Shown here piece after piece: positions 18,230 through 25,903 of a stretch of 64,000 nt of DNA (positions are counted from its first letter, which is position 1; each line of letters begins with the position of its first letter). A program made the translations under genes and the position numbers. Under the pieces are notes generated by a model that saw only the letters and a list, made by a program, of their open reading frames with translations, made no database searches and was not told the DNA's origin. The stretch covers positions 36,929-100,928 of the forward strand of contig NZ_SMKL01000016.1 in assembly GCF_004348545.1 (NCBI RefSeq), read 5' to 3'. The DNA comes from Jiangella ureilytica. Lineage in GTDB: Bacteria > Actinomycetota > Actinomycetes > Jiangellales > Jiangellaceae.

Positions 18230-19767
18230 TGTACCCCCGCCTCGACGGCGGGCCGGGACTGGTCGTCGACGGGTCTGTCGTCGCGCCGGTCGCGGCGTGC
18301 GTTGACGATGACGAGCGCGACGGCGCCGGCGCCCATCGCGGTGAGCAGCCACTCGGGCCAGGCGCCGAGGCGGGTGGCCGGCGTGCGGCCGTCGGCCAGC
18401 GCGACGTCGGTGACCAGGACGTCCTGGGTGAACAGCTCGGCGCGGTCGAGCACGCTGCCGTCGGGGGCGACGACGGCGCTGACCCCGGCCAGGGCCGACA
18501 CCAGCACCGTCCGGCCGTGCTCGAACGCCCGCAGCCGCGACTGCGCGAGCTGCTGCTCGGTCATCTCGGTGCGCCCGAACGTGGCGTTGTTGGTCTGGAC
18601 GGCGAGGAACTGCGCGCCCTCGTTCACGGCATCGCGGACGATGCCGTCGAAGGCGACCTCGAAGCAGATGACGTCGCCGAGGGTGACGTCGCCGACCTGG
18701 AAGGTGCCGATGCGGTCGCCGGGCAGGTGGTCGCGCGGCTGCTGGCGGACGGCGTCGGTGATGCGCTCGGCGATGGACCGGAACGGGATGTACTCGCCGA
18801 AGGGCATCGGATGCCGCTTGACGTAGGTCTGCCCCGGCCCGTCGGCGGGGTCCCAGAGGATCGAGGTGTTGCGGACGTTGCGGCCGTCCTCGGTGGGGAC
18901 GATGGCGCTGATCAGCGTCGGCACGCCGATGGCGCGCACGGCGCCGTCGATGGCCCGGCGGGTGTCGGCGTCGTCGAAGGGGCTGATGTCGGAGGAGTTC
19001 TCGGGCCACACGACGATGTCGGGTCGCTCGACCCGGCCGGCCTCGACGTCTTCGGCAAGCCGCTCGGTGGCCTCGACGTGGTTGCGCGTGATGGCGCGCT
19101 TCTCGTCGTTGTAGGCCAGCCCCTCGGCGGGCACGTTGCCCTGCACGATCGCCACGGTGACGGTGTCGCCGCCGGGCTCCATGGGCTGGATGAGCGCCGG
19201 GACGAGGACGACGGCGATGGCGCCGGCTGCGGCCGCCGCGCGGATCCAGAGCCGCCGCTCGACGACGACCCAGGCCAGCAGTCCGCCGGCCAGCGCGATG
19301 GCGAACGAGAGCCCGGGCGAGCCGAACCAGGACACCAGGCCCAGCGTGGGGCTGTCGGCCTGCGAGAACGCCAGCTTGCCCCAGGTGAAGCCGCCGTACG
19401 GGATGCGGCCGCGGACGGCCTCGTCGGCGACCCAGACCGCCGCCGTCCACACCGGCCAGCCGGGCAGCCGCATAACCAGCGTGACGCCGAGCGCCAGCGG
19501 GATGAAGAACAGCGCCTCGAACAAGGCCAGGATGATCCACGGGATCGGCCCGACCTCCATGCCGGTCCAGTCCAGCAGCGGCAGGAAGAACCCGGCGCCG
19601 AACAGGTAGCCCAGCACGGCCGAGCGCTTCAGCGGCTGGTCGCGGACCAGCAGCGCGAAGGCGGCAGGAACGAGTACCGCGACGATCCAGAGGTCGTACG
19701 GCGGGAACGCGGCGGTGAGGGACGCGCCGAGGAGCGCGGCTCCTGCGTATCGCCACAGGTGACTCAC
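18226..19767 (-). CDS. lnt: Apolipoprotein N-acyltransferase
   Basis: A 513-residue membrane enzyme adding the third acyl chain to lipoproteins. Six or more hydrophobic helices occupy residues 1-190, followed by the carbon-nitrogen hydrolase domain with its triad: Glu256 in VVWPENSS, Lys317 in YVKRHPMPFGEYIPF and Cys368 in GDVICFEVAFD. The essential PFGEYIP loop is intact. A C-terminal helix precedes a charged tail. The GTG start opens the lnt-ppm-fxsA operon after a long non-coding stretch. Several lipoproteins in this window are possible substrates. Confidence 0.95.
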   Translation of the reverse strand: MSHLWRYAGAALLGASLTAAFPPYDLWIVAVLVPAAFALLVRDQPLKRSAVLGYLFGAGFFLPLLDWTGMEVGPIPWIILALFEALFFIPLALGVTLVMRLPGWPVWTAAVWVADEAVRGRIPYGGFTWGKLAFSQADSPTLGLVSWFGSPGLSFAIALAGGLLAWVVVERRLWIRAAAAAGAIAVVLVPALIQPMEPGGDTVTVAIVQGNVPAEGLAYNDEKRAITRNHVEATERLAEDVEAGRVERPDIVVWPENSSDISPFDDADTRRAIDGAVRAIGVPTLISAIVPTEDGRNVRNTSILWDPADGPGQTYVKRHPMPFGEYIPFRSIAERITDAVRQQPRDHLPGDRIGTFQVGDVTLGDVICFEVAFDGIVRDAVNEGAQFLAVQTNNATFGRTEMTEQQLAQSRLRAFEHGRTVLVSALAGVSAVVAPDGSVLDRAELFTQDVLVTDVALADGRTPATRLGAWPEWLLTAMGAGAVALVIVNARRDRRDDRPVDDQSRPAVEAGVQ

Positions 19768-20516
19768 GTGTCGTGCTCCGTCCGACGTCCAGCGGCTGGC
19801 GTTGGCGACCCATCGATGCGGGCTGCCCCGTCAAGTGTGATGCCGATCGCGCGACGGTTCAACGTGCACCCTGGGCAGAGAGTGCCCGGGGCCGGTGCGA
19901 TCCAGCGATGTGTGACGAAGGACGCAGCCCGGCTCCGCCCTTCGGACCGGGCCGCGGACGCCGCTGGATGCGGCTCGCGGACCGTTGTCTACTGGGCGGG
20001 CCGGGCCCGACCTCGTCTCACCCCGTGCCGTTGCGAGCGACATACGGGCGAGCCATGCGAGCGAGGGCCTGGCTCACGAAGGATGCCCGGCCCCGGTGAG
20101 ACACCGGAACCGCCCCTCGACCCTCCTCGCAACGCCCGCCCGGGCCGTCGACCCGAACGGTTTCGTCCGCTGGTGGACTGTCGTGACTTTGCTGCACGCA
20201 AAGGCAGGGTGTCAAGCCGCTGGTCGACCTGCGGAAACGCCTCTGCGAAGCTGGTCAGGCACGATTGGATCCGCGGAAGTCGATCTCAAAACATTGACAT
20301 CCACCGGCGTGTCGTGATCGCCGAGACGGACAAACCGCCTCCCATGATCATCAATCGTCAGCGGGTCGCGAGATCGATCACGAAGCCGGCCGGGACGACG
20401 AGCAGGAGGACGAGGGGCACCATCGGCCCGACGATCGATCCGCCGGCGACGCCCATGACGTCCGGCGGCTCCGGTTCCGGCCGGACGGGGCGAGCGGGTC
20501 CTCTCCTGTCGCCAGG
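19768..20516. other. 749-base gene-free stretch upstream of lnt
   Basis: No convincing gene is seen on either strand. It holds several hairpins: CTTTGC/GCAAAG (20187-20203) and GGGCA-GAGAG-TGCCC near 19873-19887 flanked by GCACC/GGTGC. There is an approximate duplication of a block containing ACGAAGGA and CCCGGC (near 19916 and 20077). Close behind the amidohydrolase stop, a hydrophobic 32-codon frame (20358-20456, minus; ends PLVLLLVVPAGFVIDLATR) is too short and lacks a placed ribosome site to call. The lnt promoter should be here, but I cannot place it. Confidence 0.5.
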
Positions 20517-22109
20517 TCAAGACTGCGCCGAGTACACCGTCCTCCCCCGGACCACGGTGCGCAGGCATCGGGGCAGCGGCGCGCCCGGCGACAGGTCGGG
20601 CAGCCCCGGCACACCGGCCCGCGGATCGGTCGACCACGCGGCCACCCGCGAGTCCGGCGCCTGGACGACCAGCTCGTACGGCACCTCCCACACCGCGAAC
20701 GAGGCCCGCATCCCGGGCGCCAGCACGCCGGCGTCCTCCACGCGCGCCGCCCGCCAGCCGCCTCGGGTCGCCGCCGTGAAGGCGGCCCGGGCGCTCAGCC
20801 GCTGCGACGGCGTGCGGTGCTGCGACGCCGCGCGCACGGTCTCCCAGCCGGCCAGCGGCGTCACCGGTGAGTCCGACCCGAACGCGAGCAGCACGCCGGC
20901 CCGGGCCATGGCGGCGAACGGGTTCAACGACACGCCCCGATCGGGACCCAGCCGCTCCACGTACAGCCCGTCGGACCCGCCCCACAGCGCGTCGAACGCC
21001 GGTTGCACGCTCGCCACCACCCCGAGCCGCGCCAGTTCGGCGATCAGCAGGTCGTCGATCATCTCGACGTGCTCCAGCCGGTGCCGCGAGCCGACCACGG
21101 CGGCCAGCCCGCACACCTCGGCGGCTGCGGCGACGGCCTCGACGGCGACCCGGACGGCCTCGTCGCCGATGCAGTGGAAGCCGGCCTGGATGCCGGCCCG
21201 CGTGCAGGCGATGACGTGTTCGGCGGCGGTCTCGGGGTGGAGATAGAGCAACCCGCGAGATGACGGGTCGTCCGCGTACGGCGCCGACAGCCGGGCGCTG
21301 CGCGAGCCGATCGAGCCGTCGACGTTGAGGTCCCCCGCGGCGCCGGCCGCGCCCAGCGCCTGGGCCTCGCCGACCGCCGTCGCGCCCCAGTAGCCGATGA
21401 CGTCCGGCAGCTCCGGGGACGACCCCAACGCGAGGACGGCCGCGAAGTCCGACGGGTCGCTGATGTGCGGCGCGCCGATCTCGTGCACGGCACCGATGCC
21501 CAGCGACGCCGCGTGCCGCAGCGCGTCCTCGCGCAGCCGTGCCATCCGACCGGCGGGGACGGCGGACCGGGCGGCCTGCCGGGCGCGGTGGTGTGCGTCG
21601 CGACGCACCACGCCGCCCGAGGCGCCGTCGGCGCGGGCGATGGACGGGTCGGCGTTGAGCAGCGCACTCGACACGGCGGCGGTGTGCACGTCGCGGCGGG
21701 CGAGGTAGACGGGGGCGCCTGCGGCCGCGCGGTCGAGCTCGTCGGGCAGCGGCGCGCGACGCTCGGGCCAGCCGTCCTCCTCCCAGCCGAAGCCCAGGAT
21801 CACCTCGTTCGGCCGTTCCTTCGCCCGCGCCGCGACCAGGTCGAGCAGAGCGGTCAGGCTGGCGAGCCCCTCCAGCGCGAGGCCGTCGTGGGCCAGCCCG
21901 GTCTCCGTCAGGTGCACGTGCGCGTCGACGAACGCGGGGGCGACCAGCGCGTCCTCCAGGTCGACGACCTCGTCGGCCGCGTCGAGGTGTGTCTGCGCGG
22001 CGCCCTCGGCGCCCACCCAGGCGACGGTGTCGTCGACCACCACCATCGCGGTCGCGAACGGGTCGGCGGGACTGTGGATGCGGCCGTTGCGGTAGAGCGT
22101 CGTCGTCAC
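20517..22109 (-). CDS. Amidohydrolase, YtcJ-like family
   Basis: A 530-residue amidohydrolase of the YtcJ/N-substituted formamide deformylase type. The metal-binding motif is VDAHVHLTETG; further conserved pieces are GFGWEEDGWPERR, FHCIGDEAVRVAVEAV, HRLEHVEMIDD and AFGSDSPVTPLAGWETVRA. It should be a cytoplasmic metal-dependent hydrolase acting on an amide or related bond; the substrate is unknown. Start is GTG. The divergent winged-helix gene begins about 60 bases away. Confidence 0.87.
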   Translation of the reverse strand: MTTTLYRNGRIHSPADPFATAMVVVDDTVAWVGAEGAAQTHLDAADEVVDLEDALVAPAFVDAHVHLTETGLAHDGLALEGLASLTALLDLVAARAKERPNEVILGFGWEEDGWPERRAPLPDELDRAAAGAPVYLARRDVHTAAVSSALLNADPSIARADGASGGVVRRDAHHRARQAARSAVPAGRMARLREDALRHAASLGIGAVHEIGAPHISDPSDFAAVLALGSSPELPDVIGYWGATAVGEAQALGAAGAAGDLNVDGSIGSRSARLSAPYADDPSSRGLLYLHPETAAEHVIACTRAGIQAGFHCIGDEAVRVAVEAVAAAAEVCGLAAVVGSRHRLEHVEMIDDLLIAELARLGVVASVQPAFDALWGGSDGLYVERLGPDRGVSLNPFAAMARAGVLLAFGSDSPVTPLAGWETVRAASQHRTPSQRLSARAAFTAATRGGWRAARVEDAGVLAPGMRASFAVWEVPYELVVQAPDSRVAAWSTDPRAGVPGLPDLSPGAPLPRCLRTVVRGRTVYSAQS

Positions 22110-22171
22110 CCGCCGATTGTCCCCGCCGCCCCCGAGTGACGTCGCCGCCGGGGTGCGAGAGGGTGGGGCGC

Positions 22172-23275
22172 ATGCCCGACGTGCTCACCCGGCGCGAGCT
22201 GAACCGTGCCACGCTGGCCCGGCAGCTGCTGCTGGACCGCGCCGACCGCCAGGTGCTCCAGACCGTCGAGCACCTGGCGGGGCTGCAGGCTCAGCAGCCG
22301 TTCTCGCCGTACTACCAGCTCTGGTCCCGGCTGCGCGGGTTCCGGCCCGACGACCTCGCCCGGCTGCTGGTCGACCGGACGGTGGTGCGCGTCGCCGCGC
22401 AGCGGGGCACCATCCACCTGCTCTCGGTGCCCGACGCGGTGGGCGTGCGGGCGTGGGTGCAGCCTCTGTACGTCACCGATCTGCGCACGAACGCCGAGCA
22501 CGCGAAGGCGCTGGCCGGCATCGACGTCGACGCCGTCGCCGCGGCCGCCCGGACGCTGCTCGACGAGAAGCCGCGCACCATGGCCGAGCTGGGCGCGCTG
22601 CTGGCGCCGTCGTGGCCCGGCGTCGGGCCGACCCACCTCGCGTACGTGGCGCGGGCACTGCTCGGGCTGGTGCAGGTGCCGCCGCGCGCCGTCTGGGGAC
22701 AGAGAGGCCAGACCCGGGTGACGACGGTGGAGGACTGGCTCGGGCGGCCGCTGGACCCGGCGCCGTCGCCGGCGGAGTACGTGCGCCGCTATCTCGGGTC
22801 GTTCGGTCCGGCGTCGGTCATGGACGTGCAGACCTGGTGCGGGCTGACCCGGCTGAAGTCGGTGGTCGACGAGCTGCGGCCGTCACTGCGCGTCTTCCGC
22901 GACGAGGCCGGCCGCGAGCTGTTCGATCTGCCCGGGGCGCCCCGGCCGCCGGCCGACACCCCCGCTCCGGTCCGGTTCCTGCCCGACTTCGACAACGTGC
23001 TCCGCTCGCACGCCGACCGCACCCGCGTCGTCGACGACGTCAGCCGCAAGCGGATGAACCGCCGCAACGGCGTCGTCCCGCACGCGCTGCTGGTCGACGG
23101 CGAGGTGGCGGGATGGTGGCGGCTCGAGGACGGGGTGCTGACGGTGACGCCGTTCCGCCCGCTGTCGGCTGCGGAGACCGACGCCGTCGAGGCCGAGGGC
23201 CGCGACCTGCTGACGTTCGCGCTCGACGGTGCGGCCGGGGGCGCCGAGGTGCGGATGCTCCCGGCCGAGGAGTGA
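22172..23275 (+). CDS. Winged helix DNA-binding domain protein (HTH_42/AlkZ-like)
   Basis: A 367-residue protein of the winged-helix family that includes the DNA glycosylase AlkZ/YcaQ. Visible features include ARQLLLDRADRQVLQTVEHL, AGLQAQQPFSPYYQLWSRL, RGTIHLLSVPDA and near the C-terminus RFLPDFDNVLRSHADRTRVV. Actinobacterial members are usually annotated only as DNA-binding; whether this one removes DNA crosslinks or alkylated bases is not shown. ATG at 22172 was chosen because it removes a long non-conserved N-terminal extension. Confidence 0.82.
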   Translation: MPDVLTRRELNRATLARQLLLDRADRQVLQTVEHLAGLQAQQPFSPYYQLWSRLRGFRPDDLARLLVDRTVVRVAAQRGTIHLLSVPDAVGVRAWVQPLYVTDLRTNAEHAKALAGIDVDAVAAAARTLLDEKPRTMAELGALLAPSWPGVGPTHLAYVARALLGLVQVPPRAVWGQRGQTRVTTVEDWLGRPLDPAPSPAEYVRRYLGSFGPASVMDVQTWCGLTRLKSVVDELRPSLRVFRDEAGRELFDLPGAPRPPADTPAPVRFLPDFDNVLRSHADRTRVVDDVSRKRMNRRNGVVPHALLVDGEVAGWWRLEDGVLTVTPFRPLSAAETDAVEAEGRDLLTFALDGAAGGAEVRMLPAEE

Positions 23276-23285
23276 GCCGCGGCCG

Positions 23286-23849
23286 TCACGTGCGCGGACG
23301 CATGATCAACGCGGCCACGTGGTACGTGCACGGCTCGGCCCAGGGGTTGGCGTACGCGTGCGCGACGTCGGCGGCGAAGTAGATCGAGTCGCCGGCCGTG
23401 AGCTCGTACACGTCGTCCACGCGGAGGGTCAGCCGCAGTCGGCCGGTCTCGACGACGACGTACTCGTGCGAGCCCGCCGCCCACCCCGGGTAGTCGAGGC
23501 GCTCGCAGTGCGGCGGGAGCTCGGTGCGGACCCACTCGAAGTTCACCCCCGGCACCACCGGCGTCAGGATGGTGCGCCGCCAGCCGTCGGGCGCCTCGGC
23601 GACGTCCTGCTCGGCGGCCCGGCGGACGATCACCCGCGCTACCTCGCCGGTGTCGAGCAGCGCGGCGAGCGGGGTGCCCAGCGCCCGGGCGATCCGGTCC
23701 AGCACGACGACGGTGGGCGCCTTGCGGCCGCGCTCGACCGACCAGAGCATGCTGGCGCTGACGCCGGCCCGCTCGGCCAGCGCCTTCATGGTCGTGCGGC
23801 GTTGCAGCCGCGCGTCGGTGATGCGCCGGCCGAGCGCTTCGAGGTCCAT
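23286..23849 (-). CDS. XRE-family regulator with C-terminal cupin domain
   Basis: A 187-residue regulator. Residues 1-65 form a Cro/C1-type helix-turn-helix (TMKALAERAGVSASMLWSVE, KAPTVVVLDRIARALG); residues 105-180 form a cupin small-molecule domain (GSHEYVVVETGRLRLTL, LTAGDSIYFAADVAHAYANP). This two-domain layout usually represses a neighbouring catabolic or detoxification gene. It is divergent from a GNAT acetyltransferase across 21 bases that contain overlapping -10 boxes, with a 14-base perfect palindrome just inside the acetyltransferase gene. It probably represses both genes; the ligand is unknown. Confidence 0.88.
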   Translation of the reverse strand: MDLEALGRRITDARLQRRTTMKALAERAGVSASMLWSVERGRKAPTVVVLDRIARALGTPLAALLDTGEVARVIVRRAAEQDVAEAPDGWRRTILTPVVPGVNFEWVRTELPPHCERLDYPGWAAGSHEYVVVETGRLRLTLRVDDVYELTAGDSIYFAADVAHAYANPWAEPCTYHVAALIMRPRT

Positions 23850-23888
23850 GACGAATCACTATAATGAGGCATGCTTCGCTATAGCGAA
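23850..23888. promoter_or_regulatory. Overlapping divergent promoters and palindromic operator
   Basis: On the plus strand a perfect TATAAT (23860-23865) lies five bases before the acetyltransferase ATG. The opposite strand reads TATAGT eight bases before the regulator ATG, so the two -10 elements overlap. The perfect 14-base palindrome TTCGCTATAGCGAA (23875-23888) covers codons 2-6 of the acetyltransferase gene and is the likely regulator-binding site. Confidence 0.65.
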
Positions 23889-24395
23889 CGGCCGGTCATC
23901 CGCCCGGCGACGGTGGCCGACCTGCCCGCCGTCGCCGCGATCTTCGCCCACTACGTCGAGACCAGCGTCGTCACGTTCGAGGAGACGCCCCCGACGGTCG
24001 CTGACTGGGCACGCAAGCTCGCCGACCTCGACGACCACGGGCTCCCCTTCCTCGTCACGGCGGAAGCGGACACCGGCGCGGTGGCCGGCTACGCCTACGC
24101 CGCGCCCTGGCGGCCGAAGCCGGCCTACCGGCACACCGCCGAGAACACCGTCTACCTCTCCCCCGCGCACACCGGCCGGGGCCTCGGCCGGTCCTTGGTG
24201 ACGGCGCTTCTCGACGCCTGCACACGCACCGCCGTCCGGCAGCTGGTCGCCGTCGTCGTCGACGAGAAGGGCGAACCGAACCCGTCACTGGCCCTGCACC
24301 GCTCCCTCGGCTTCACCGAGGCCGGCCGGCTGAGCGCCGTCGGGCACAAGCACGGGCGCTGGCTCGACACCGTCCTGCTGCAGCGCGCCGTCTGA
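23871..24395 (+). CDS. GNAT N-acetyltransferase, phosphinothricin acetyltransferase-like
   Basis: A 174-residue GNAT enzyme. IRPATVADLPAVAAIFAHYV, VVTFEETPPT, YAYAAPWRPKPAYRHTAENT and VYLSPAHTGRGLGRSLVTAL follow the phosphinothricin/methionine sulfoximine acetyltransferase (Pat/Bar/MddA) pattern closely. It would use acetyl-CoA to N-acetylate a toxic amino acid analogue or another amine. No ribosome site is present; the perfect -10 five bases upstream means a leaderless message. It is controlled from the shared divergent promoter. Confidence 0.88.
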   Translation: MLRYSERPVIRPATVADLPAVAAIFAHYVETSVVTFEETPPTVADWARKLADLDDHGLPFLVTAEADTGAVAGYAYAAPWRPKPAYRHTAENTVYLSPAHTGRGLGRSLVTALLDACTRTAVRQLVAVVVDEKGEPNPSLALHRSLGFTEAGRLSAVGHKHGRWLDTVLLQRAV

Positions 24396-24440
24396 AACGC
24401 GCCGGAAGCGCCCATTCGCGCCGGACCGGGACGGGATGTC

Positions 24441-24471
24441 TTCTTGCGATACCCGCCCAACAACGCAAGAA
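24441..24471 (+). promoter_or_regulatory. Inverted repeat upstream of lat (candidate Lrp-type operator)
   Basis: TTCTTGCG (24441-24448) and CGCAAGAA (24464-24471) form a perfect 8-base inverted repeat with a 15-base spacer, about 70 bases before the lat start. An Lrp/AsnC gene lies 8 kb downstream (32632-33072). Binding is inferred. Confidence 0.45.
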
Positions 24472-24540
24472 TTACAGGAAGGCGAGCCTCACGAGGGACG
24501 TCTTCTGTCACCGTTCCCGGTTCGAGGAGGTTCACCGATC

Positions 24541-25881
24541 GTGGCCGAACAGCTCACCATCACCGCCGCCGAGGTCCACGCCGTGCTGGGCAGGCACCTG
24601 CTGACCGACGGCTTCAAGCTGGTCCTCGACACCGACGCGAGCCAGGGCAGCTGGCTGGTCGACGCCCGCGACGGCAAGCGCTACCTCGACATGTACACCT
24701 TCTTCGCGTCCGCGCCGCTGGGCTGCAACCCGCCCGGCCTGGTCGACGACCTCGCGTTCATGGACCTGCTGGGCCGCGTCGCCGCGAACAAGCCGGCGAA
24801 CCCCGACATCTACTCGATCCACCTCGCCGAGTTCACCGAGACGTTCGTCCGCGTGCTCGGCGATCCGCGGCTGCCGCACCTGTTCTTCGTCGAGGGCGGC
24901 GCGCTGGCCGTCGAGAACGCGCTCAAGGTCGCCTTCGACTGGAAGAGCCGGCACAACGAGGCCAACGGCCGCGACCCGCGCCTGGGCACCCGGGTCATGC
25001 ACCTCACCCGCGCGTTCCACGGGCGCAGCGGCTACACCATGTCGCTCACGAACACCGAGCCGAACAAGACCGCCCGGTTCCCGCAGTTCGACTGGCCGCG
25101 CATCGACGTCCCGGCCATCACGTTCCCGCTCGAGGAGCACCTGGCCGAGGTCGAGGAGGCCGAGCGGCACGCCCTCGACCAGGCCCGGGCCGCGTTCGAG
25201 GCACACCCGCACGACATCGCCGCGTTCATCTGCGAGCCGATCCAGGGCGAGGGCGGCGACAACCACATGCGCGCCGAGTTCCTGCAGGCCATGCAGGCCC
25301 TGGTGCACGAGCACGACGCGCTGTTCATCGTCGACGAGGTCCAGACCGGCGCCGGCACCACGGGGTCCGCCTGGGCCTACCAGCAGCTCGGCCTGCGGCC
25401 CGACGTCGTCGCGTTCTCGAAGAAGACCCAGGTCGGCGGCATCATGGCCGGCGGCCGGGTCGACGAGGTCGCCGACAACGTGTTCACCGTCTCCGGCCGC
25501 ATCAACTCCACCTGGGGCGGCGGGCTGGCCGACATGGTCCGCTCGCGCCGCCTGCTCGAGATCATCGAGCGCGACGGCCTCGTCGAGGCCGCCCGCGCCA
25601 AGGGCGAGCGGTTCCTCGCCGGGCTGCGCGCCGTCGCCACCGAGACCGGCGCCGTCAGCAACGTGCGCGGCCGCGGCCTCATGCTCGCCTGCGACCTGCC
25701 CGACGGCGCCACCCGCGACGCCGTCCTGTCCGACCTCCGCGAGAAGGAGCAGGTCATCGCGCTGCCCAGCGGCGAACGGGCGATCCGCTTCCGCCCCGCG
25801 CTGTCGGTGACCGATGATGAGATCGACCTCGCCGTCGCGGCGCTCGGCCGCGCCGTCGCCCGTCAGTTCGCCCGCGTCTGA
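24541..25881 (+). CDS. lat: L-lysine 6-transaminase
   Basis: A 446-residue class III PLP aminotransferase moving the epsilon-amino group of lysine to 2-oxoglutarate, giving 2-aminoadipate semialdehyde, which cyclises to piperideine-6-carboxylate. The specific signature is FSKKTQVGGIMAGGRVDE with the PLP lysine (Lys295, next to Lys294); FFVEGGALAVENALKVAFDWK and EPIQGEGGDNHMRAEF are typical of LAT. GTG at 24541 has AGGAGG ten bases upstream. First gene of an operon with aldehyde dehydrogenase, a fused E1 and gcdH. Confidence 0.95.
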   Translation: MAEQLTITAAEVHAVLGRHLLTDGFKLVLDTDASQGSWLVDARDGKRYLDMYTFFASAPLGCNPPGLVDDLAFMDLLGRVAANKPANPDIYSIHLAEFTETFVRVLGDPRLPHLFFVEGGALAVENALKVAFDWKSRHNEANGRDPRLGTRVMHLTRAFHGRSGYTMSLTNTEPNKTARFPQFDWPRIDVPAITFPLEEHLAEVEEAERHALDQARAAFEAHPHDIAAFICEPIQGEGGDNHMRAEFLQAMQALVHEHDALFIVDEVQTGAGTTGSAWAYQQLGLRPDVVAFSKKTQVGGIMAGGRVDEVADNVFTVSGRINSTWGGGLADMVRSRRLLEIIERDGLVEAARAKGERFLAGLRAVATETGAVSNVRGRGLMLACDLPDGATRDAVLSDLREKEQVIALPSGERAIRFRPALSVTDDEIDLAVAALGRAVARQFARV

Positions 25882-25903
25882 GCACCCGAGGAGCACACGC
25901 ACC

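Noticed and set aside
20358..20456. A 32-codon hydrophobic frame after the amidohydrolase gene
   Set aside because: It has no suitably placed ribosome site or -10 box and no recognisable relatives; too weak to call as a gene.
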